From Dictyobacter kobayashii (GTDB lineage: Bacteria; Chloroflexota; Ktedonobacteria; Ktedonobacterales; Ktedonobacteraceae), in contig NZ_BIFS01000001.1 of the NCBI RefSeq assembly GCF_003967555.1, positions 3,472,001-3,536,000 of the forward strand: a DNA stretch of 64,000 bases. The letters run 5' to 3'. The position numbers and the translations under genes were made by a program. Under the pieces are notes generated by a model. It ran no database searches. It was not told the origin of the DNA and saw nothing but the letters and a program-made list of their open reading frames with translations. Positions 38,074 to 46,295 of the stretch are shown here, piece by piece; position 1 is the first letter of the stretch; each line of letters starts with the position of its first letter.

Positions 38074-38781
38074 ATGTTCAATTTCCTGGTCATTACTGGT
38101 ATACTACTCATACCTAATGTAGATATGGGCTTACCTAATATTGGCGAACGAGAGAAAGTACATCCCAGTATGACAGTGGATAAATCGGCCAACCAGCCGC
38201 CGACTGGTACTTCAAACGACGAAAGTGCCCTTGTACAGCTGTACGAGCAATTTCGCCGTCCTATCCACTCGTATATTTATCGCTTGCTTGGAAGCCAGGA
38301 AGATGCTGATGATATTACGCAAGAGGTATTTGTGCGCGTCTTTACCTCCTGGAATGGGTTGTACGAGCGCGACAATCTCTCTGCGTGGCTGTATCGGATT
38401 GCCACCAATCTCTGTGTGGATATCCTCAGAAAACGCAAACGTATTTCCTGGTGGTCATTTGGCCTGCGTTCTCGCCAGATTGAAGGGGATAGCGAGAACT
38501 CCTTTCAGGAAGATTTTGTGGCTTTTCTGGCCGATAGCGGAGGAATTCCCGAAGTCGCTGAGCGTGAGTTGATTCGTCAGACCATGGCAGCGATCCCGGA
38601 AGAGTATGCAGTGGTATTGATTTTGAGTGCCGCCCAGGGAGTACCCTATCACGAAATTGCTGAGATTGTTGGCATCTCGCCCAATGCTGCGGCTACACGT
38701 ATTTCTCGTGCTAAAAAGATGTTCGCAAAACAGTATCAGCGTGTCAGTAAAGATGGTGTTGGCAAGCGGAGCGATAAATAA
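38074..38781 (+). CDS. ECF RNA polymerase sigma factor
   Basis: Group 4 sigma-70 factor. Region 2: LYEQFRRPIHSYIYRLLGSQ, EDADDITQEVFVRVF, LSAWLYRIATNLCVDILRKR. Region 4: AIPEEYAVVLILSAAQGVPY, EIAEIVGISPNAAATRISRAK. Up to 235 residues from the ATG at 38074, eight bases after GGAG. The first 30 residues are hydrophobic and unlike the family, so a start at 38170 (MTVDKSANQPP) is possible. The anti-sigma gene starts directly after the stop (ATG at 38783), so the two are translationally linked. Confidence 0.9.
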   Translation: MFNFLVITGILLIPNVDMGLPNIGEREKVHPSMTVDKSANQPPTGTSNDESALVQLYEQFRRPIHSYIYRLLGSQEDADDITQEVFVRVFTSWNGLYERDNLSAWLYRIATNLCVDILRKRKRISWWSFGLRSRQIEGDSENSFQEDFVAFLADSGGIPEVAERELIRQTMAAIPEEYAVVLILSAAQGVPYHEIAEIVGISPNAAATRISRAKKMFAKQYQRVSKDGVGKRSDK

Positions 38782-38782
38782 T

Positions 38783-39817
38783 ATGAGCAACACCAACAAT
38801 AACAATAAAGCACAGCAAAAAGACATGTCAAATCTAGCTCACTACCAGAGCCTGCCACCGCTTCCCGCGGTTAATAGTAGCGGCCCCGACGTCTGCTCGG
38901 TCATGCGCCTATATCTAGCTGTATGGGATGATCTCACAGTTTCTCAGAAGGAGCTTGTGTATTATCATGTGCAGTCATGCGCCGAGTGTAAAAAAGAGCA
39001 GCGCATCTTGAGCCGCACCACACAAATGTTGCAGCAACTGCCGATCACCGAGCCTGCTCCACATGTTGATGATGCCGTTATGAGGGCGATTGCTGCCCGT
39101 CGGAATAATCGATCACATACCCTGGCTCCATCTGACGTCGTGCTTCCCTTTGCTCCTAGAAGTCGCCAGCAACGCTCCCCATGGCGCCTGGCTGGTATAT
39201 TGGCCGCCGCCGCTCTACTCATTCTGGCCGTAGGACTCTCAATCTCGCTCTTGACTGCTCCACATTTGCAGGCTTTTGCGCTGCCCGCTAATTTATCCTG
39301 GAACAATTATATATTGTTTTCAAAACAGACTATGGCCAATGCCCAGGGCCAACAGTATGAGGTAATGGCCTATCACAATATGAGTGTGAACATGGTCAAT
39401 GTGGAGACGGTCATGCCCGGGAAAATTGATGTGGTGGTTGTGGCTGACCAGCAGAAGGCCCTGGGCATGGATATGATGCACCATGTTGCGCAGTGGGATG
39501 CCCAGGAGTGGGTGCATAGCCAGACATTTTTTGATTTAAATCAATTGCGCAATGAGTTGAATGATGGTAGCGCGGTCTACCTGGGTAAAGGGACTTTCCA
39601 GGGGAAAGAGGTCTATCGCATTCGTTATCCGGATGGCCATGTGTTGTTGCTAGACATGCACTATATGCCGGTCAATATTCTGCCACCATCCGAGGAAGCT
39701 CATACGCCCATGTATGACACTGTGCAATGGTTATTGCCCACCCAGGTTTCAGCCTCGATGTGGGATATGCAGGTGCCCGGAAATTTCCGCATGGGCCAAT
39801 TACCCGGTCATCCATGA
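38783..39817 (+). CDS. Membrane anti-sigma factor with ZAS zinc finger
   Basis: A 344-residue protein. The inside part has the H-x3-C-x2-C zinc-finger motif (YYHVQSCAECKKE) in a ZAS helix bundle. One transmembrane helix follows (LAGILAAAALLILAVGLSI). The outside domain of about 190 residues (EVMAYHNMSVNMVNVETVM, FQGKEVYRIRYPDGHVLLLD) has the alternating pattern of LolA/MucB-like sensor domains, though this is a weak call. It should hold the preceding ECF factor until an envelope signal frees it. The frame is open upstream within the sigma gene, but the ATG at 38783 is the natural start. Confidence 0.82.
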   Translation: MSNTNNNNKAQQKDMSNLAHYQSLPPLPAVNSSGPDVCSVMRLYLAVWDDLTVSQKELVYYHVQSCAECKKEQRILSRTTQMLQQLPITEPAPHVDDAVMRAIAARRNNRSHTLAPSDVVLPFAPRSRQQRSPWRLAGILAAAALLILAVGLSISLLTAPHLQAFALPANLSWNNYILFSKQTMANAQGQQYEVMAYHNMSVNMVNVETVMPGKIDVVVVADQQKALGMDMMHHVAQWDAQEWVHSQTFFDLNQLRNELNDGSAVYLGKGTFQGKEVYRIRYPDGHVLLLDMHYMPVNILPPSEEAHTPMYDTVQWLLPTQVSASMWDMQVPGNFRMGQLPGHP

Positions 39818-39943
39818 TGCATCTTCCTCATTCTGGGGGTACAATATATAAAGTGAACGGTGCGTATGCACTATTATTTTTCACACTTATGGTTTTCCCC
39901 AGTTTTTCATTCACAGTGACGTGAAAGTATAAAGAGGAGAAGA

Positions 39944-41128
39944 ATGATGCCTGATCATAATCCTGTAATTGTCGGGGCGGCGAGGACGCCGACCGGAAAA
40001 TTCCTCAGCTCCCTTGCCAGTCTCACCGCGCCGCAATTGGGCGCCATCGCCATCAAAGAGGCGGTGCGCCGTGCTGGTATTGATCCAACAGCTATTGACG
40101 AAGTAATCATGGGCAATGTAGTTTCGGCGGGTGTTGGACAGGCTCCAGCGCGCCAGGCCGCTCTGCATGCTGGCCTTCCTGAAGATATACCTGCTTTTAC
40201 TATCAATAAGGTTTGTGGTTCTGGTTTAAAAGCGGTGATGCTCGCAGCCCAGGCCATCCGAGCTGGTGACGCGCAGGCGTTCGTGGCCGGTGGCATGGAG
40301 AGTATGAGTAACGCCCCCTATCTCTTGCCCAATGCGCGTACCGGTTATCGCATGGGCGACGGCAAGCTCGTTGATAGCGTTGTGCACGATGGTCTCTGGT
40401 GTGCCTTTGAAAATATTCATATGGGAAAAGAAGCCGAGATTATCGCTGAGAAATTTGGTGTTACACGTGAAGAGCAGGATCAGTTCTCTTTACAGAGCCA
40501 CCAGCATGCCGCGGCCGCGACGGCGGCAGGCCGTTTTAAAGATGAGATTGTGCCGGTTGAGATAAAGCAGAAAAAAGGCACTATCCTGGTTGAGACAGAT
40601 GAGCCGATCCGTGGTGATTCTTCGATGGATGCATTGGCAAAATTGATGCCCGCCTTCCAGGAAGGTGGAACGGTTACGGCTGGCAATGCTCCTGGTTTGA
40701 GCGATGGGGCCTCCGCTACCGTTGTGGTTGACCAGGCCTTCGCGCAAGAGCGTGGCCTGCAGGTACTGGCGCGCATCACCGGCTATGCCGCGGCCGCCAT
40801 TACCCCTCGCTACATTTTCGCAGCCCCTCCGCGCGCGGTTCATCGCCTGCTTGAGCGTACCGGTCTACGCATGTCTGACTTTGATTTAATTGAAGTCAAT
40901 GAAGCTTTTGCCGCCCAGGCCCTGGCCAATGGTAAAGAATTGGATTGGGATTGGGGGCGCGTGAATGTGAATGGTGGTGCGATCGCCCTTGGTCATCCTA
41001 TTGGTTCCAGTGGTTCTCGTGTGTTGACTACACTAATTTATGAATTGCGCCGCCGTGGTGGTGGTCGTGGCCTGGCCACATTATGCCTGGGTGGTGGTGG
41101 TGCCGTTGCCATGTCTGTCGAAGTTTAG
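39944..41128 (+). CDS. Acetyl-CoA C-acetyltransferase (thiolase)
   Basis: A 394-residue thiolase of the usual length. Active-site Cys is in [15 protein letters not shown], the catalytic His in [17 protein letters not shown] and the second Cys in [11 protein letters not shown]. Other blocks are [24 protein letters not shown] and [11 protein letters not shown]. It makes or splits acetoacetyl-CoA. GAGGAGAAG precedes the tandem ATG codons at 39944. The methylmalonyl-CoA mutase gene starts 34 bases after the stop, so the pair probably forms an operon serving short-chain acyl-CoA metabolism. Confidence 0.93.
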   Translation: MMPDHNPVIVGAARTPTGKFLSSLASLTAPQLGAIAIKEAVRRAGIDPTAIDEVIMGNVVSAGVGQAPARQAALHAGLPEDIPAFTINKVCGSGLKAVMLAAQAIRAGDAQAFVAGGMESMSNAPYLLPNARTGYRMGDGKLVDSVVHDGLWCAFENIHMGKEAEIIAEKFGVTREEQDQFSLQSHQHAAAATAAGRFKDEIVPVEIKQKKGTILVETDEPIRGDSSMDALAKLMPAFQEGGTVTAGNAPGLSDGASATVVVDQAFAQERGLQVLARITGYAAAAITPRYIFAAPPRAVHRLLERTGLRMSDFDLIEVNEAFAAQALANGKELDWDWGRVNVNGGAIALGHPIGSSGSRVLTTLIYELRRRGGGRGLATLCLGGGGAVAMSVEV

Positions 41129-41162
41129 TCTTTGGAACTCATAGAGGAGAACCACAATACCT

Positions 41163-42896
41163 ATGCCTGATCCAGAATTTTCAGAGCTAACCATACAGCC
41201 CGGCCTGAAGCAGGGAAGCCTCTTTGATGCGGCAGAGCTTGCTCGCCTTGAGACCGCTCGCCAGCAATGGGAAGGGACCACCGTCAAGCAATCGGTGCAG
41301 CGTATACCTGAGGCCAAGCAGTTTGAAACCACGTCGGGTGTGCCGATTGAGCGCTTATATATGCCGCAAGACCTGGCCGGACAGGATTATATGCGCGATC
41401 TTGGAATGCCCGGCGAGTATCCCTTTACCCGTGGTGTGCAGCCAACCATGTATCGGGCCAAACCCTGGACGATGCGTATGTTCGCGGGCTTTGGGACGGC
41501 TGAGGACACAAATGCTCGCTTCAAGTATTTACTGCAACAGGGACAGACCGGACTCTCGACGGCCTTTGATATGGCGACGTTGTATGGATACGACACCGAC
41601 CATCCACTGGCGTCTGGGGAGTTTGGTAAATGCGGCGTTGCCGTGTCTTCACTGGCCGATATGGAAGTCTTGTTCGCTGATCTACCCCTCGACAAGATTA
41701 CCACCTCGATGACGATCAATAGTCCCGCGGCTGCTATCTGGGCTATGTATATCGTTAATGCCGAAAAACGCGGTTTCCCGATGGCGAAACTGGGCGGTAC
41801 GTTACAGAATGATATTCTGAAAGAGTATATCGCTCAGAAGGAATATCTCTTTCCACCCGAGCCTTCTCTAGGACTGGTGATCGACACGATTGAGTTTGGG
41901 GCCCGCTCGATGCCGCGCTGGAATACTATCAGTATCAGTGGCTATCATATCCGCGAGGCGGGGGCAACGGCGGTACAGGAACTTGCCTTTACCATTGCCG
42001 ATGGTCTGGCCTATGTGGATGCAGCTATCGAGCGTGGCCTGTCGGTTGATGAGTTTGCGCCACGACTCTCATTTTTCTTTGATGTGCATAATGATTTTCT
42101 GGAGGAGATTGCCAAGTTTCGTGCTGGCCGACGCCTCTGGGCTAGATTGATGCGCGAGAAATATGGCGCCAAAGATCCCCGCTCATGGATGATGCGCTGC
42201 CATGCCCAGACTGCGGGTGTCTCCCTCTCGGCCCAACAGCCAGAAAATAATGTGGTGCGTACTACCATCCAGGCCCTGGCAGCTGTGCTGGGTGGCACGA
42301 ACTCATTGCATACCAACTCCCTGGATGAGGCCCTGGCGCTGCCGACCGAAAAGGCGGCCTTGATCGCACTGCGTACCCAGCAGATCATTGCCAGTGAAAG
42401 TGGCGTGACCAATACGATTGATCCGCTGGCAGGCTCTTATGCCATAGAGGCTTTGACCGATCAGACCGAGCAGGCGGCCCAGAATTATCTGGATCGTATT
42501 GAGCAACTGGGTGGCGTACTGGCCTGTATCCAGAATGGCTTTTTCCAGCATGAGATTGCCGAGTCTGCATATCGTTACCAGCAAGAGGTCGATCAGCAGC
42601 AGCGCAAGATTGTGGGGGTGAATGCCTATACGTTGGATGAGCATGCGAAGGTTCCAACCTTGTATGTGGATTACGAAGGTCAGCAACGGCACCTCGAACG
42701 GCTGAATCGTGTCCGCCGTGAGCGTAATCAAACTGAGGTCAGACATGCTTTGTCTGCCTTGCGCCGTGCCTGTGATGAGCATAAAAATACTATGCCGGCC
42801 CTGTTGGACGCCGCCAGAGCTTATGCGACTCTGGGTGAGATGATGGATGTGTTCCGCGCAGCCTTCGGTGAATACCTGGAGCCTGCCATCTTTTAA
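41163..42896 (+). CDS. Methylmalonyl-CoA mutase family, large subunit domain
   Basis: A 577-residue protein matching the catalytic TIM-barrel of B12-dependent acyl-CoA mutases. Blocks: [94 protein letters not shown] and [20 protein letters not shown]. There is no B12-binding domain (DxHxxG) at the C terminus, so a separate small subunit must supply it; none is in this window. Substrate could be methylmalonyl-CoA, or ethylmalonyl- or isobutyryl-type CoA. The gene follows a thiolase and ends at a hairpin. Confidence 0.92.
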   Translation: MPDPEFSELTIQPGLKQGSLFDAAELARLETARQQWEGTTVKQSVQRIPEAKQFETTSGVPIERLYMPQDLAGQDYMRDLGMPGEYPFTRGVQPTMYRAKPWTMRMFAGFGTAEDTNARFKYLLQQGQTGLSTAFDMATLYGYDTDHPLASGEFGKCGVAVSSLADMEVLFADLPLDKITTSMTINSPAAAIWAMYIVNAEKRGFPMAKLGGTLQNDILKEYIAQKEYLFPPEPSLGLVIDTIEFGARSMPRWNTISISGYHIREAGATAVQELAFTIADGLAYVDAAIERGLSVDEFAPRLSFFFDVHNDFLEEIAKFRAGRRLWARLMREKYGAKDPRSWMMRCHAQTAGVSLSAQQPENNVVRTTIQALAAVLGGTNSLHTNSLDEALALPTEKAALIALRTQQIIASESGVTNTIDPLAGSYAIEALTDQTEQAAQNYLDRIEQLGGVLACIQNGFFQHEIAESAYRYQQEVDQQQRKIVGVNAYTLDEHAKVPTLYVDYEGQQRHLERLNRVRRERNQTEVRHALSALRRACDEHKNTMPALLDAARAYATLGEMMDVFRAAFGEYLEPAIF

Positions 42897-42918
42897 AACA
42901 CAGCATATGTGACATAAT

Positions 42919-42957
42919 GAGAGCGAAGTCATCTCTAAGAAGGGATGCTTCGCTCTC
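42919..42957 (+). terminator. Terminator of the thiolase-mutase operon
   Basis: Stem GAGAGCGAAG / CTTCGCTCTC (42919-42928 with 42948-42957) followed by TTGTTTTTCC. Confidence 0.8.
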
Positions 42958-43003
42958 TTGTTTTTCCACTGTCTGCTTTAGCATAGGTAGAAGGGAGTCA
43001 TGG

Positions 43004-43900
43004 ATGCCATACGAGCCGTTACAGGGTCTGGTTAAAAAGCATACATTGTCTGCTGTAGAGATACAATCACTTCGACAATTGGCTGATGAGTGTGAGCGCT
43101 ATGAGCATTTGCATATGCGTATTGAATGGCGACAGCTCCAGCAGCGCGCAGGTTTTGTAGTGAAGGATTTCTTATATTATGAAGATGGCGCCCTGGTTGG
43201 CTATTTAACATTGGATGATCAGGGGTCCCAGCAAAATGAAGTGGTTGGCATGGTCCATCCAGAGTATCGACGGCGAGGCATCTTCCGTCAATTACTCGCG
43301 GCGGCTGCCAGTGAATGCCAGCTCCGTGGTATGCAGCAGCTCATCCTGGTCTGTGAGCGCAACTCGCGTGCCGGACATGCTTTTTTGCGTGCTCAGGGTG
43401 CCACGCTGAGCGAATCTGAGCATGAGATGCTGCTAACCCACATTCCGCAACGCACCGCTTTTGATGAGCGCCTGACGATCCATAAAGCCGATATCCACGA
43501 GGCCGAAGCCCTGATCAAAGTGCAATCTGAAAGCTTTGGCGATCCTGTGGATGCGACCAGGCGACGGGTTCTCCACTGTCTGCAAAATCCCACACGTCCC
43601 TACTACCTGGCCGTCTTTGGCGATGAAGAGGTTGGATGCCATGAGCCAGTGGGTAGTTTCCGCCTGGAAACGGCCCAGGAGGTTGTGGGTATCTATGCTT
43701 TTGGTGTGCGGCCCGACTATCAGGGCCGAGGCTATGGACGCCAGATTTTAGAAGAGGCCATTTTCATTTTACATAGTCAGAATGCGGCCAGAAGTATCAT
43801 GTTGGATGTAGATGTTGAGAATAGCCGCGCCCTTCACCTCTACCGGGCGTGTGGCTTTGAAGTTCGTACTACTTATGATTACTATGTATTGGATTTATGA
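43004..43900 (+). CDS. Tandem GNAT acetyltransferase (two domains)
   Basis: A 298-residue protein with two GNAT domains in series. The first has VVGMVHPEYRRRGIFRQLLA and LVCERNSRAGHAFLRAQGA; the second has VVGIYAFGVRPDYQGRGYGR and DVDVENSRALHLYRACGFEV. Both have the acetyl-CoA pattern R/Q-x-x-G-x-G/A (RRGIFR is less perfect than QGRGYG), so the N-terminal domain may be weaker or structural. This layout recalls mycothiol synthase-like tandem GNATs, but the substrate cannot be told. The ATG at 43004 is six bases after AAGGGAG. It stands alone after a terminator. Confidence 0.85.
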   Translation: MPYEPLQGLVKKHTLSAVEIQSLRQLADECERYEHLHMRIEWRQLQQRAGFVVKDFLYYEDGALVGYLTLDDQGSQQNEVVGMVHPEYRRRGIFRQLLAAAASECQLRGMQQLILVCERNSRAGHAFLRAQGATLSESEHEMLLTHIPQRTAFDERLTIHKADIHEAEALIKVQSESFGDPVDATRRRVLHCLQNPTRPYYLAVFGDEEVGCHEPVGSFRLETAQEVVGIYAFGVRPDYQGRGYGRQILEEAIFILHSQNAARSIMLDVDVENSRALHLYRACGFEVRTTYDYYVLDL

Positions 43901-44035
43901 GCTCTATGCTCGACCTTGACATATAATTTCTCATTTCCGTACACTAATGGTAGATAGATAGCAATCAATCGTCTTTGTAGAAATGTAGCGCAGAAAGTTT
44001 TAGATAGAGAAGTCCACTTGAAAGGTATTGTGACT

Positions 44036-44284
44036 ATGTTTAACATTTTTCGCCTGCGCAACGACGAAGAAGAATTTACTGATGAATTGTTTGCGTTTAT
44101 AACTGATCCCAATGCAGATCATCGCAATGAACGCTCGATTATTAACTTTCTCCATGAAGTGTCACCCCAGATTGTATCTGTGGCCGAGTGTATGATCATC
44201 GATGGCGTCGATGAGCGTCATTATGTGGCAGATTATGTTCATGCCGTCCTCAATGGTTATGGTATGGACCCGGAAAACCGTTAA
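44036..44284 (+). CDS. Small protein of unknown function
   Basis: An 82-residue acidic protein (FRLRNDEEEFTDELFAFITD, SIINFLHEVSPQIVSVAECM) with no membrane helix or signal peptide. I do not recognise it. It ends directly before a strong hairpin whose stem begins in the stop codon region, which supports it being a real gene. A TTG at 44018 in frame is an alternative start; AAAGG lies before both choices. Confidence 0.6.
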   Translation: MFNIFRLRNDEEEFTDELFAFITDPNADHRNERSIINFLHEVSPQIVSVAECMIIDGVDERHYVADYVHAVLNGYGMDPENR

Positions 44285-44332
44285 GACAAGAAGCCAGGGC
44301 TGACCATTCTGACCAGCTCTGGCTTCTTGTCT
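44284..44332. terminator. Bidirectional terminator
   Basis: Stem AGACAAGAAGCCAG / CTGGCTTCTTGTCT (44284-44297 with 44319-44332), extended inward by further pairs, between the small gene and rsmE, which are convergent. Confidence 0.8.
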
Positions 44333-44347
44333 TGCAGAATTGTTGTG

Positions 44348-45124
44348 TTATGCCTGCGCATCGAGCTCATATATCACATTGGCGACGGTCATCAAGGCCG
44401 CGGTTTCGGCGCGCAGGATGCGGCTCCCCAGCGTAACAATCCTGACGCCATGGCGTTTGGCCAGGTCAACCTCATCCGCCGTTAATCCCCCTTCTGGACC
44501 AATAAAGATCACGACGGTCATCGGTTCCTGGTGTGGTGACTGCGACCAGTCTTGGCGCGCATTGTGCAGGGTTTCATAGAGGCTCTGGGCGTGTTCCTCT
44601 TCCCAGGGCATAATGGCCAGGGCACCTGCCGGGATATCGTTGAGGGTATGCATCAAAGGGCGTATAGCCTGGAGATCGGGGATGCGAGAGCGGCCGCATT
44701 GTTCGGTTGCCTCTTGAATGATACGTTCCCAGCGCTGTAATTTTTTAGGACCAGCCTCTTCTAAACCTGCCATTGAGCGGCGGCAGAGGGTCGGTACAAA
44801 GCTGGTTACGCCCAGTTCAGTTCCTTTTTCGAGGATAAATTCGAAGCGGGCGGACTTAAGCAGTCCCTGGCATAGGATGATCCGCACTGCTGGCTCTTTT
44901 TTTCCGCTGCGTCTTTCTTCGATGTTGACTTCGATACCCGCGCGATTACTATGGGTAATACTGCATAGGAATTCTTCTCCGCTATTATCGAAGAGAATGA
45001 TTTGCTCACCTATATTGATATGCAGCACATCACGCACCTGGTGGGCCAGCTTATCAGGCAGGGCCACGCTCTCCCCTGGCTGAATGGCATGTAAGTCGGC
45101 TTCGTCCACGAAAAAGCGATGCAT
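44348..45124 (-). CDS. rsmE: 16S rRNA (uracil-1498-N3)-methyltransferase RsmE
   Basis: SPOUT-class methyltransferase of 258 residues that methylates U1498 in the decoding site of 16S rRNA. N-terminal PUA-like part (MHRFFVDEADL, LAHQVRDVLHINIGEQIILF). Family blocks are KSARFEFILEKGTELGVTSF, RRSMAGLEEAGPKKLQRWERI, EATEQCGRSRIPDL and the knotted SAM site IGPEGGLTADEVDLAKRHGV, LGSRILRAETAALMTVANVI. It starts four bases after the prmA stop, the common prmA-rsmE order. Confidence 0.95.
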   Translation of the reverse strand: MHRFFVDEADLHAIQPGESVALPDKLAHQVRDVLHINIGEQIILFDNSGEEFLCSITHSNRAGIEVNIEERRSGKKEPAVRIILCQGLLKSARFEFILEKGTELGVTSFVPTLCRRSMAGLEEAGPKKLQRWERIIQEATEQCGRSRIPDLQAIRPLMHTLNDIPAGALAIMPWEEEHAQSLYETLHNARQDWSQSPHQEPMTVVIFIGPEGGLTADEVDLAKRHGVRIVTLGSRILRAETAALMTVANVIYELDAQA

Positions 45125-45128
45125 CGGT

Positions 45129-46049
45129 TTATGCTCGCTTTCGATAGGTGATGGCTAGCCAGTCATCAATCCTTGTCTCTTCAACCAGTTCCATCCCGGC
45201 GGCCAGCAATGGACCCTCAGCATCCGCGCGGCGGGCCTCGATGATACCACTGACAACCAATAAGCCGTGGGGCGCTACTACCTGGGCCAGTTGTGGGGCA
45301 ATGGAGCCAATGATATGGGCAATGATATTGGCCAGGACCAGGTCATAGTGATTTTCTTTACGTCTGGCTTCTGCTTCGTCTAGCACGCCCAGTACCACAT
45401 CAATTTCTTGCTGGAGACCATTCATTTCAGCATTGGCTTTTGAGCTTTCCACGGCCACGCTGCTGTTATCGATCGCATCGATGTGGGTCGCTCCCAGTTT
45501 GGCGGCTGCCAGGGCCAGGATGCCTGAACCGGTGCCGACATCCAGAAGCTGCATGCCGGGCTTTACCAATTGCTCAACCCGTTCCAGGCACATCCTGGTT
45601 GTCGGATGCACACCCGTTCCAAAGGCCATGCCAGGGTCCAGGGTCAGTACCACCTCGCCTTCTTTTGGCGTGTACTCACGCCAGGAAGGGCGGATCACCA
45701 GGCGGCTACCAATGTGGGTAACGTGATAATAATCCTTCCAGGCATTCGCCCAATCTTCCTCATCGACCACACGAGAATGGAGCTCACCAACAAAATGGGC
45801 TCCCAGGCTGGTGAAATGCCAGAGCCCGCGCGCAATCTCCTGCCTCTTCTCTTCTTCCGTACCATCTAATGGAAGATAGGCATGTACCTGAACGGGTTGT
45901 CCGACCAGGATGCGATATTCTTGTCCATCATCGCTCAACTCATAGGGCTCTTCAATCACGACGCCATCGCGAGAATAATTACTTAACAACTCACTGACCG
46001 ACTCAACCGCTTCAGGATGCACCTGTACTGTTAATTCCAACCACTGCAT
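45129..46049 (-). CDS. prmA: Ribosomal protein L11 methyltransferase PrmA
   Basis: A 306-residue SAM-dependent enzyme that methylates ribosomal protein L11. N-terminal substrate-binding domain (WLELTVQVHPEAVESVSELL), then VLTLDPGMAFGTGVHPTTRM, motif I LLDVGTGSGILALAAAKLGA, and the post-motif NDPPF-type block replaced here by DLVLANIIAHIIGSIAPQLA, as usual in PrmA (LANI). First gene of a two-gene operon with rsmE. The region upstream is shared with the divergent SWIM-domain gene. Confidence 0.95.
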   Translation of the reverse strand: MQWLELTVQVHPEAVESVSELLSNYSRDGVVIEEPYELSDDGQEYRILVGQPVQVHAYLPLDGTEEEKRQEIARGLWHFTSLGAHFVGELHSRVVDEEDWANAWKDYYHVTHIGSRLVIRPSWREYTPKEGEVVLTLDPGMAFGTGVHPTTRMCLERVEQLVKPGMQLLDVGTGSGILALAAAKLGATHIDAIDNSSVAVESSKANAEMNGLQQEIDVVLGVLDEAEARRKENHYDLVLANIIAHIIGSIAPQLAQVVAPHGLLVVSGIIEARRADAEGPLLAAGMELVEETRIDDWLAITYRKRA

Positions 46050-46295
46050 GAAAACAACTCACTACCTTTCGCATGATAGGTCTGGTGGCAATATTTACTT
46101 TGCAACCACCAATCGCCTTTTGTGTTTTCTAGCATATCACAGTAGGCGAGTAGCTGCGGCCTTCCACGTCCGTTTTTTACTTTAGCTAGAAATAGCTGGG
46201 CGACAACATGAGCAAGATTGACCAAAGCAGATACTTCGTGCTATCATAGCCGAATAAGTTAGTTTAAAATAGGTTTTTCGAGTAATTTGCTTTTG

